This document shows, in pieces, positions 45,501-57,500 of a DNA stretch of 64,000 bases. Source of the stretch: Amycolatopsis anabasis (lineage in GTDB: Bacteria > Actinomycetota > Actinomycetes > Mycobacteriales > Pseudonocardiaceae); assembly GCF_009765355.1 (NCBI RefSeq), contig NZ_VTHK01000044.1, positions 1 through 64,000 of the forward strand, given 5' to 3'. Below the pieces are notes generated by a model. The model ran no database searches. It worked only from the letters and a program-made list of their open reading frames with translations, and was not told where the DNA came from. Numbering within the stretch: the stretch's first letter is position 1; each line of letters begins with the position of its first letter. A program made the position numbers and the translations under genes.

Positions 45501-48500
45501 CTCGTCCGCGTCGGCCACCGCGTTCTCCTGGGCGACGGCCGGTGCCCGTTGGCCGAGCAGTTCGGTTCGGAGGTACTCCCCCACGGCGGTCGGTGTCGGA
45601 TGGTCGAACACGAGCGTGGCCGGGAGGCGCAGCCCGGCCGCGTTCTGCAGCCGGTTGCGGAACTCGACGGCGGTCAGCGAATCGAACCCGAGTTCCCGGA
45701 ACGCCCGCCGCGGGCCGATCGTGTCCGCGTCGGTGTGGCCGAGCACGGTCGCGGCGGTCGTGCGCACGAGCTCGAGCAGAACCTCGTCCCGCTCGGATTC
45801 GGGCAGGCTCGCGAGTTTCGCCGCGAGCGAGGAGTCCGCGGATCCGGCGTTCGCGCCCGCCCTCCGCACCGGGACACGGACCAGGCCGCGGAGCAGAGCG
45901 GGCAACGCACCCGCTTTCGCCTGCCCGCGCAGGGCCGCCAGGTCCAGCCGGGTCGGGACCAGGACGGCCTCGTCCCGCGCCAGAGCGGCGTCGAACAGCG
46001 CGAGACCCTGTTCGATCGAGATCTCCCGGGTACCGGACCGGGCCAGTCGCGCCAGGTCACCGTCCTCGAGCTGCCGGGCGGACTCGCTGCGTTCCGCCCA
46101 CAGGCCCCAAGCCAGCGACATCGCCGGTTTTCCGTGCGCGCGGCGGTACTGCGCCAGCGCGTCCAGGAAGGCGTTGCCCGCGGCGTAGTTGCCCTGTCCC
46201 GCGGAGCCGAACGTGGCCGCCCCGGAGGAGAACAGCACGAACGCCGTCAGTTCGGTGTCCGCGGTGAGTTCGTGCAGATTGAGGGCGCCGTCCACCTTAG
46301 GCCGCAGCACCGCGTCCACCTGCTCGCCGGTGAGCGAGCCGAGGACACCGTCGTCGATGACGCCCGCGGCGTGCACGACCGCGGTCAGCGGATGCTCCGC
46401 GGGAACATCCGCCAGCACCGTGGCCAGCGTGTCGCGGTCCGCGGTGTCGCAGGCGGCGAACGTGACCGAGGCGCCCAGTTCGGCGAGACGTGCGGCCAGT
46501 TCCCCGGCCCCGGGGGACCGTTCGCCGCGGCGGCTGGTCAGCAGGAGCCGCCGCATCCCGTGCGCGTTCACCAGGTGTTCGGCCACCCGCCTGCCCAGCG
46601 CGCCGGTTCCGCCGGTGATCAGAACCGTGCCCTCCGGGGCGAACCGCGGCGAGGCCGGTTCCGCCGCGGGTGCGACCCGGACGAGGCGGGGAACGCGGAG
46701 GATCCCCGCGCGAACGGCGACCTGCGGTTCGCCGGAGGCGACGGCGGCCGGGACCAGGTGACCGGACGCCTCGTGAGCGTCGAGGTCCACCAGGATGAGC
46801 CGGTCCGGGTTCTCGGACTGCGCCGAGCGCATCAGGCCCCAGCTGGGGGCCTGCGCCAGGTCCGGCGCGCCGTCGCCATTACCGGTGCTCACCGCACCAG
46901 AGGTCAGCACGACAAGGCGAGCGGCGGCGAACCGCTCGTCGGCCAACCAGGTTTGCAGGACTTCGAGCATCCGGCGGGTGCCTGCCCGGGCCGCCGGAGC
47001 GAGCTCCCCGTCGGCGGCCGGGTAGGGCACCACCACGTAGTCGGGAACGGGAGCGCCCGCCCCGATCGCCTCGCGCAGCGAACCCAGGTCCGGGTAGTCC
47101 TCACCGAGCACCACCCACCGCCCGGTCCGTTCCGCGACCCCGGTCGCGAGTTCGGCCCAGTCGATCCGGAACAGCGCGTCCCCGGGGGTGGCCGGAACGG
47201 CGTCGGCCCAGTCGATCGGCCGTACCTCGACGGCGCTCGCCGACAGCACCGGGGCGCCGGTCACGTCGGCGGCGGCCAGCGCCACTGTGTCCGATGTGGA
47301 CATACGCAGTCCGATCCGCAGCCGGTCGGCCCCGGTGGCGTGCAGGCGCACGTCCCGCCACCGCGCGGCGAACGGGGGCTCCGCGGCCGGCCGGAGCAGG
47401 CGGCACCCGTGCAGCGCCGCGTCCAGCAGCGCGGGATGCAGTCCGAACTCGCCCGCGTCGGAAGCCAGTTCCTCGGGCAGGTCCAGTTCGGCGAACAGCT
47501 CGTCCCCGCGCCGCCAGACCGCGCGGACCGCCTGGAACGCGGGCCCGTACTCCTGGTCGTCGTAGAACTCGCCGACCGGCACCGCGGTCGCCCCCTCCGG
47601 GGGCCAGGCGGTGAGGTCGACCGGCTCCGCCGCGTCGCCGACGACCAGCACGCCGGTGGCGTGCCGGGTCCACGGCTCGTCCTCCGCCGCGTTCTCGGGC
47701 CGGGCGTGGACGGCGACCACGCGCCGCCCGGTCTCGTCCGGGCCGCCGACCGTGAGCTGGAGCCGGACCGCGCCGCCCTCGGGCAGCACGAGCGGGGTCT
47801 CGGCGGCCAGTTCGGCGAGCCGGTCGCACCCGACCTGGTCACCCGCGCGGAACGCCAGCTCGACGAACACCGCCGGGGGCACCAGGGTCCGCCCGGCCAC
47901 GACGCAATCGGCGAGCCACGGGTGGGAATGCGCGGAAAGGCGTGCGGTGAACAGGAACCCGCCCACCTCGGGCAGCGCCACGGCCGCGCCGAGCAGGGGA
48001 TGATCGGCCGGGCCGAGACCGGCCGACGTGACGTCTCCGGTGGCCGCGGGAGTATCCAGCCAGAACCGCTCGCGCTGGAACGCGTAGGTCGGCAGCTCGA
48101 CCGGCTTCGGATCGGCGGTGAAGACCGCGCTCCAGTCCACCGCGATCCCGTGGACGTGCGCTTCCGCGAGCGAGGTGAGGAACCGGTCCGGCCCGCCCTC
48201 GCCGCGGCGGAGAGTGCCGACGACCGCGGCGCTGTCCACGGTCTCCTGCACGGCCGCCTGCAGCACGGGGTGCGGGCTCGGTTCCAGGAACGCGGTGTGC
48301 CCGTCGGCGGTGAGCGCGCGGACGGTCCGCTCGAACAGCACCGGTTCGCGCGCGTTGCGGTACCAGTACCCGGCGTCCAGTTCGGCCGTGTCGACCGGGC
48401 CGCCGGTCACCGTGGAATAGAAGGGAATCTCGGCGGTCCGGGGCGCGACCGGGGCCAACTCGGCCAGCAGCCGCTCGCGCAGCGCCTCGATCTGCGCGGT

Positions 48501-51500
48501 GTGTCCGGCCGCGTCCGCGCCCCGGATTCGGCGGGCACGAATCTCCTGCTCCGCGAGCTCGGCCATCAGCTCATCGAGGGCCGCGGCCTCCCCGGCCACG
48601 GCGAGCGACGCGGGCCCGTTGACCGCGGCGATGGCCAGCCGGTCGCCCCATTTCGCCAGCCGCGGTTCGAGTTCCTCCGCGGGCAGCGACACCGACACCA
48701 CGCCCCCGCGCCCGGAGAGTTCCTCGTCGATCAGGCGTGACCGCAAGGCGACCACCCGGGCGGCGTCCGACAGGGACAGCGCACCGGCCACGCAGGCCGC
48801 GGCCACCTCGCCCTGCGAATGGCCGACGACCGCGGCGGGCCGCACGCCGAAGGAGCGCCACAGCTCCGCCAGCGACACCATCACCGAGAACAGCACCGGC
48901 TGCACCACGCGCAGGCGGTCCAGGGTCGGCGCGCCCGGTTCAGCTCGCAGGACGGCGAGGACCGAGAAGTCCACGAAGGGGGCGAGTGCCTCGTCGCACT
49001 GGCGCAGCCGGTCGGCGAACACCGGCCAGGCGTCCATCAGGCCGACGGCCATCTCGGGCCATTGCGAACCCTGGCCGGGGAAGACGAAGGCGACCTTGCC
49101 GGGCACGGCCAGTCCCTGCGTCACGTTCGGGGCGGAGGTCCCGGTCCCGAGCGCGGCCAGTCCGGTCAGCAGCTCTTCGCGGCTCCGGCCGAGCACGGCC
49201 GCCCGGTGGGGATGTGCGGATCGGGTCGTGGCCAGGGCGAAGCCGAGGTCGGTCAACCGCTGCCCGGGGTGGTTCGCGACGTGCTCGGCCAGCCGCTCGG
49301 CCTGTGCCCGCAGCGCGGTTTCGCTTCGGCCGCTCACCACGAACGGCAGGACGGCGGGAAGCTCCTCGGGCTCGGACCGCTCGGCCGTCGCCGACGACGG
49401 CGGTTGTTCGAGGATGACGTGGGCGTTGGTGCCGCTGATCCCGAAGGAGGAGACCCCGGCGCGCCGGGGGTGTCCGTTCGCCGTCCAGTCCTGAGCCTCG
49501 GCCAGCACCCGGACGTCACCCGCGGTCCAGTCCACGTGCGGGGACGGCGCGTCGACGTGCAGCGTTCGCGGCAGCGTCCCGTGCCGCATGGCCATCACCA
49601 TCTTGATCACCCCGGCCAGCCCGGCGGCGGCCTGGGTGTGCCCGAGGTTCGACTTGACCGAACCGAGCCACAGTGGACGGTCCCGGTCCTGGCCGTAGGT
49701 GGCGAGCACGGCGTGCGCTTCGATCGGATCGCCCAGCGCGGTTCCGGTGCCGTGCGCCTCGACCGCGTCGACGTCCGATGTGGACAGTCCCGCACTGGCC
49801 AGCGCCTGCCGGATCACCCGTTCCTGGGACGGGCCGTGCGGTGCGGTGAGCCCATTGCTCGCACCGTCGGAGTTGACCGCAGACCCGCGCACGACGGCCA
49901 GGACCGGATGCCCGTGGCGCTTGGCGTCGGAAAGCCGTTCCACCAGGAGCATCCCGACGCCCTCGGACATTCCGGTGCCGTCGGCCGCCGCGGCGAACGC
50001 CTTGCACCGCCCGTCCGTGGCGAGGACCCGCTGCCGGCTGAACGTGACGAACGGTTCGGGGGTGGAGATCACCGACGCCGCACCGACCAGGGCCATCGAG
50101 CATTCGCCGCCGCGCAGCGCGTGGCACGCCTGGTGCAGCGCCACCAGCGAGGCGGAACAGGCCGTGTCGACGGTGACCGCGGGTCCCTCGAAGCCGAAGG
50201 TGTAGGCCAGCCGCCCGGAGAACACGCTGCCCGCCGTACCGGTCGCCTTGTACCCCTCGAGATCCGCGGGGGCGCCCGCGAGCAGGGAGCCGTAGTCCTG
50301 GCCGTGCGTTCCGGCGAACACGCCGACCGGTTCGCCGCGCAGGGACGCCGGGTCGATGCCCGCCCGTTCGAATACCTCCCACGCGGTCTCCAGGAGCAGC
50401 CGTTGCTGGGGATCCATGGCGAGGGCTTCGCGGGGGTTGATCCCGAAGAACCGGGCGTCGAACTCGACGAGGCCATCGATGAACCCGCCCTCACGGAGGT
50501 AGGTCTTCCCGGCGCGTTCGGGATCGGCGTCGAAGAGCCGTTCCAGGTCCCATCCGCGGTCCGCGGGCATCGGCCCGATCGCGTCGACCTCGTCGGCGAC
50601 CACCCGCCACAGTTCTTCCGGTGAAGTCACACCGCCCGGGAACCGGCAGCTCATCGCCACGATCACGATCGGGTCGTCCGAGCTGACCCGGGTGGCCTTC
50701 GCCGGTGCGACGGTCTTCCCGGGGGTGCCCAGCAGTTCCGCCGCCAGATGATCGGCGAGTACACCAGGCGTCGGGTAGTTGAAGATCAGCGTGGGCGAAA
50801 GGCGCAGCCCGGTCACGCCGCCCAGCCGGTTGCGCAGTTCCACCGCGGTCAGCGAGTCGAACCCGAGTTCCTTGAACGATCGGCCCGGATCGACCTCGGC
50901 GCTCGAAGCGTGCCCCAGGACCGTCGCGGCGTGGGTGCGGACCAGGTCGAGGAGGGCGCCGCCGCGGTCCTCCTCCGGGAGGGCGGCCAGCCGTCGCGCC
51001 AGGGTGGCGTCCCCGTCGCGGGCACCGGTCTCGGCGGCGCGCCGCGGCCGGGTTCGCACGAGACCGCGGAACAGCTCGGGCAGCGGTTCCAGTGTGGACA
51101 AGGCCCCGGTGTCCAACCGCACCGGCACGAGCGCGGCTTCCGCACGGCCGAGGGCGGCGTCGAACAGGCCCAGCGCCTCGTCGGCGGACAATGCTTTCGT
51201 GCCACCGCGGGCCATCCGGGCGAGGTCGGTCTCCGCCAGGCGACCGCCCATTCCGGCGGCCTCGGCCCACAACCCCCAAGCCAGCGAGACGGCTTGCTTT
51301 CCCCGGGCGCGGCGATGCCGCGCGAGCGCGTCGAGGAACGCGTTGGCCGCCGCGTATCCGGCCTGGCCGGGTGCGCCGAAGGTGGTGGCCGCCGAGGAGA
51401 ACAACACGAAGGCCGCGAGGTTTTCCTCCCGGGTCAGCTCGTGCAGGTTCCACGCGCCGTCCAGCTTCGGCCGCAGGACGTGGTCGAGCTGCTCGGTGGT

Positions 51501-54500
51501 CAGGGATTCGATCACGGCGTCGTCGACCACGCCCGCGGTGTGCACCACGGCGGTCAGCGGGTGCTCGCCGGGGACCCGCGCGAGTGCCCGGGACAGCGCC
51601 TCGCGGTCGGCCACATCGCAGGCGACGAAGGTGACGTTCGCGCCCAGTCCGGTGAGTTCGTCGAGGAGTTCGGCCGCTCCCGCCGCCTCCGCGCCCCGGC
51701 GGGACAGCAACACCAGGTGCCGGATTCCGTGCGACACCACCAGATGCCGTGCCACGAGCCGGCCCAGCCCGCCGGTCGCCCCGGTGACCAGGACCGACCC
51801 TTCGGTGTCCAGGCGCGTGGGTTCCGCGTCGGTCGCGAACGCGCGCGCCAGCCTCGGCACGAGCACGCGACCCGAGCGCACCGCGACCTGGGGTTCGGCC
51901 GCCGCGAGCGCCGCCGGCAACGCCCAGGACGAGCCCTCCTCGCCGTCCAGGTCCACCAGCACGAACCGGCCGGGGTGTTCGGACTGCGCGGACCGCACGA
52001 GTCCCCACACCGGGGCGTGCACGAGATCCGGACCGCCGTCACCGGAAAGCACCGCGTCCCGGGTCACCACGACGAGCCGGGAGTCACCGAACCGCGAGTC
52101 GGCGAGCCAGGACCGCAGCAGGGACGACACCTCCGCCAGCAGGTCCCGCACCGGTTCCGCGACGCCGGTCTGCCCAGAGCCGCAGGTCACCACCACGGCC
52201 TCGGGCACCGGTTCGCCCCAGTCGACCGCCTCCGCGAGCGCTTCCAGATCCGCGTAGGCGCCGGACACTTCACCGGAAGCGGCCAGCCAGGCGTGCAGCC
52301 GCGGTTCGTCCTCGCCCAGGACCGCCCACCGGATCGGCTCGGGCCGCGCGTCCGCCACGGGAGTCCAGTCCACTCGGTACAGCGAGTCCGGCCGCGCGGC
52401 CCGCAGCTGTTCCGCCGAAGCGGGCCGTACCGCGAGGGAGTCCACCGAAACAACCGGGGTGCCGGTCTCGTCGGCGGCCAGCAGGGAAACCGCGTCCGGG
52501 CCCGCCGGGGTCAGCCGGACCCGGAGTGCCGCGGCGCCGGTGGCGTGCAACGTGACGCCGCTCCAGACGAAGGCGAGTCGCCGCTCCCCCGATCCGGCCG
52601 CGCCGAGTTCCATGCCCTGCACCGCGGCGTCGAGTGCGGCGGGGTGGATCCCGAACCGGGTCGCCTCCGCCTGCTGCTCCTCGGTCAGGCGAACCTCGGT
52701 GTAGATCTCCTCGCCCCGCCGCCAAGCGGCCCGCAGGCCCTGGAACGCGGGCCCGTAGTCCAGCCCCGATTCGGCCAGGCGGTCGTACAGTTCGGTGACC
52801 TCGAGCGCCTCCGCACCGGCGGGCGGCCAGTCCGCCAGCTCATCCGGGTCCGCCTGGTCACCGGGCGCCAGCGTGCCGACGGCGTGCCGCGTCCACGGGT
52901 CACGCGCCGCCGCGTCGCCCGGCCGCGAATGGATGCTCACCGTCCTGCCGTCGCCGCCCACGATCACCTGCAACTGGGCGTCGCGCTCGGAAAGCACCAG
53001 CGGCGCTTCCAAGGTCAGCTCGCCGAGCCGGTGGCACCCGATCTCCTGCCCCGCGCGCAGGGCCAGCTCGACGAACGCCGAACCCGGCACGATGGTCGCG
53101 TCGAGCACCACGTGATCGGCCAGCCACGCCTGGGTGCGCGTGGACAACCGGCCGGTCAGCACCAGCCCGTCGCCTTCGGCGAGGCTCACCGCGGCGCCGA
53201 GCAGCGGATGGACCGGCGCCGCCAGACCCAGCCCGGTCACGTCGCGCGCGCCGGTGGCGGCCTCCAGCCAGAACCGGCGTCGCTGGAACGCGTAGGTCGG
53301 CAGGTCGACCCGGCGGGCATCCCGTCCGGCGAACACCGCATCCCAGTCGACTGCCGGTCCCCGGGCGTGCAGTTCGCCGAGCGACCGCAGAAACCGGTCG
53401 AGTCCGGGCTCGTCCCGCCGCAGGGTGCCGAGCACCACGCCGTCGTGCACCGTTTCCTCGATGCTCATGGTCAGCACCGGATGCGGGCTCACCTCGACGA
53501 ACGCCCGGTGTCCCTGCTCGGCCAGCCGCTCGATCGCGGCGCCGAACCGCACGGTTTCGCGCAGGTTCCGGTACCAGTACCCGGCGTTGGTCCCCGCCTG
53601 GTCGAGCCAGTCGCCGGACACGGTCGAGAAGAACGGAATCGACGGCCGCAGCGCCACCACCGGTTCGAGGGCCTCGGCCAGCCGTTCGCGCAGGTCCTCT
53701 ACCTGAGCGGAATGCGAGGCGTAGTCCACCGGAATCGTCTTGGCCCGGATGTCCTCGCCCGCGCAGGCGGCGACCAGTTCCGCCAGGGCGCCCGGCTCGC
53801 CGGACACCACGGTCGACAGTGGACCGTTCACCGCGGCGACCGAGATCCGGCCATCCCAGCGGGCAACCCGCTCCCGGACCTCGTCGACCGGCAACCCCAC
53901 CGAGACCATGCCGCCCCGGCCGGCCAGGGACTCGGCGATCAGCCGGGACCGCAGCACGACCACCCGAGCCGCGTCCTCGAGGGACAGCGCTCCCGCCACG
54001 TAGGCTGCGGCGATCTCGCCCTGGGAATGCCCCACCACCGCCGCGGGCTCGACCCCGTGGGAACGCCACAGCCGAGCCAGCGACACCAGCACGGCGAACA
54101 ACACCGGCTGCACCACGTCCACCCGGTCGAGCGGGCCGCGCAGCGCGTCCGTCACCGACCAGTCCACAAGGGACTCCACAACCCCGGCGGATTCCGCCCA
54201 CGCCTGGGCGAACACCGGCGAGGTGTCCAGCAGGTCCAGCGCCATCCCGGTCCACTGCGAACCCTGTCCGGGAAAGACGAAGACGGCCTGGCCCTCGACG
54301 TCGGCCACGCTCGTCGCGGCCGCACCGCGGGCGAGGGCGCGCAAGCCGCTCGACAGTTCGTCCCGGTCGGCGCCCACGACGACGGCCCGGTGTTCGAACC
54401 TCGCCCGGGTCGTCGCCAGGGAGTAGCCCACGTCCACCGGATCGAGCTCGCCGACCCGCGGCAGCAGGCGCTCTGCCTGCGCGCGCAGGGCCCGTTCGGT

Positions 54501-57500
54501 CCGGCCGGACAGCACCCACGGCACCGGACCGGCGGTCGCGCGGGCAGGCGCGGGTTCGGTGACCGGTGGGGGCTGTTCCACGATCACGTGCGCGTTGGTG
54601 CCGCTGACGCCGAATGAGGACACCCCGGCGCGGCGCGGACGATCGAGGCCCGGCCACGGGGTCGCCTCGGTGAGCAGTTCGACCGCTCCCGAAGACCAGT
54701 CCACATGCGGTGTCGGCGCGTCGACGTGCAGGGTTCGCGGCAGCAGCCCGTGCCGCATGGCCTCGACCATCTTGATCACCCCGGCCACCCCGGCGGCGGC
54801 CTGCACGTGCCCGATGTTCGATTTGACCGACCCCAGCAGGAGCGGGACCGCACGCTCCCGGCCGTAGGTGGCGAGCAGGGCGTTCGCTTCGATCGGGTCA
54901 CCCAGGGTGGTCCCGGTCCCGTGCGCCTCGACGGCGTCCACATCGGACGGTTCGAGCCGGGCGTTGGCCAAGGCCTGGCGGATCACCCGTTCCTGGGAAG
55001 GACCGCTCGGCGCGGTCAGGCCGTTGCTGGCGCCGTCGGAGTTGATCGCGGAACCGCGGAGCACCGCGAGGACCGGATGACCGTGGCGCCGAGCGTCCGA
55101 GAGGCGTTCCACCAGCAACAGGCTCGCGCCCTCGCTCCACCCGGTGCCGTCGGCCGCCGCGGCGAACGATTTGCACCGGCCGTCGGCGGCCAGGCCCCGC
55201 TGGCGGCTGAATTCCACGAACACCGACGGGGTCGCCATCACGGCGACGCCGCCGGCCAACGCCAGCGAGCATTCGCCCGACCGCAACGCCTGCGCCGCCA
55301 GGTGCAACGCCACCAGCGACGACGAACACGCGGTGTCCACGGTGACCGCGGGACCTTCCAGCCCCAAGATGTACGCCACCCGCCCGGACACCACGCTGCC
55401 CGCGCCGCCGGTACCCAGGTAGCCCTCGACGCCTTCGGGTGGGGTGTCCAGCCGGGACGCGTAGTCGTGGAACATCACGCCCGCGAAGACACCGGTCCGG
55501 CTCCCGCGCACCCACGCCGGGTCGATGCCCGCCCGCTCGAACGCCTCCCAGGAAATCTCCAGCAGCAGCCGCTGCTGCGGGTCCATCGCCAGCGCCTCAC
55601 GCGGCGAGATCCCGAAGAACTCGGGGTCGAAATCACCCGCGCCGTAAAGGAAACCGCCCTCACGCACATACGAGGTCCCGGGGTTGTCCGGGTCCGGGTC
55701 GAACAGTCCGGCCAGATCCCATCCCCGGTCCGCGGGGAACTCGGACACCGCGTCCACCCCGGCCGACACCAGGTCCCACAGTTCTTCCGGTGAGGTCACC
55801 CCACCCGGCAGGCGGCAGGCCATCGCCACGATCGCGATCGGTTCCCCGGAGTCGGCGACCTCGGCCGGAACCGACTCCACGTCACGAGTGCCCAGCAGTT
55901 CCGCGCGCAGGTGGTCGGCGAGCGCCGCCGGGGTCGGGCGGTCGAAGGCCACGGTCGCGGCCAGGGACAGGCCGGTGGCCGCGGCGAGCCGGTCGCGCAG
56001 GGCGACCGCGGAGCGCGAGTCGAAGCCGAGCTCTTTGAACGCCCGGCGCGCGGGGATCCGCCCCGGGTCGGGGTCGCCGAGGACGCTCGCGGTTTCGGTG
56101 CGCACCAGGTCGAGCAGCAGTTGGTCCCGTTCGGCGGCGGAGAGGCCGGACAGGCGGTTCCGCAGTGTGGTGGCCGCGCCGGGTCGCCGTTCGGTCGATC
56201 CACCGAACGCGCACAGGGCCTCCTCGTCGAGACGTGCCGCGAGGAGCACCGGCTCGCCGTCGCCCAACGCGAGGTCGAGCGCGGCGAGCCAGTCGGTGTC
56301 GTCCCCTGGACGTGCTCCCCGGGCGAGCGACACCGCGGGCAGGCCGTGCGCTCGCCGGTGGTGCGCGAGCGCGTCCAGGAAGGCATCGGCCGCGGCCTGG
56401 TCCGGGTCTTCTCCCGTCCCGAGGAGCGAATCGGCCGAGGAAAGCAGAACGAACGCCCGCAGTTCGGACTCCCGCGTCAGCTCGTGGAGTCGTCGCGCGC
56501 CTTCGACCCGGAGTTGCGGGTCCCCCTCCGCCGCATACACGACCGCGCGCAGCGGCTGCTTGCCGGAAATCTCCGTCAGCAGGTCCTCCAGCGCGGCGGG
56601 ATCGGCTACCTCCGCGGAAACCACGCGGGCGCCGGTGAGCTGCCGGGCCACCACGCCGTCCCGGTCACCGACGACGAGGACCGTGCCCTCGTCGATGCCC
56701 GAGGCCGCTCGGGCGGTCGCCGCCCGTACGGGAACCAACCGGGGCGCGCGCAGCACGCCCGCGCGCAGTGCCAGCTGGGTTTCTCCGGACCGGATCGCGG
56801 TGACGATGTCGGCGGCGGAACCGTCCCCGGCGTCCAGCAGGGCCAGCCGCTCGGGATGTTCGGCCAGTGCCGCGCGCACCGCGCCCCACAGCGGCGCGTT
56901 CACCAGGTCGGTCACGTCCTCGCCCGCACCGGCGGAGATCGCGCCCCGGGTCACGAAGACCAGGCGCGCGCCGGTGTAGGCGTCCTCGGCGAGCCAGGCC
57001 CGCAGCAGTTCGCGAACCTCGTCCGCGTCTCCGCTCGCGGCGCCGACGCGCGGTGCCAGCACCACCTCCGGCACTACCGCACCGTCCGCGAGCGCATCCC
57101 GCAGCGCAGCAAGGTTTCCGTAGGTCTCAACGGCCACCTCCGTGTCGCGCAGCCCGAGGTCATCGGTGCCCAGCACCGCCCACCGGCCCGGTCGCTCCTC
57201 GGTCGCCGGGGCCGCGGCAACCGGCGCCCAGTCCACCCGGAACAAGGACTCGTGTGCCGAGTCGCGCACCAGATGCGGCCGCGCGGGCTCGTCCAGCAGC
57301 TTGCGCCGGGCCACCTTTCCCGATGCCGTCCGGGGAATCGCTTCGACCTCGTGGACCTCGGCCGGAACCTTGAAGTACGACAACCGTTCGCGGCATACCG
57401 CGACGATGCGCTCGGCATCGACGACACCGGCGATCTCGGGCACCACGTACGCGACCGGGACCTCGCCGAGCGCCTCGTCCGGCTTACCGGCGACGGCGAC

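Noticed and set aside
41097..48740. Very long open frame (over 2500 codons) on the plus strand opposite the first PKS gene
   Set aside because: It is an antisense shadow caused by GC-rich third positions. The minus-strand frame has all KS, AT, KR and ACP motifs in order, while the plus frame has no recognisable domain.
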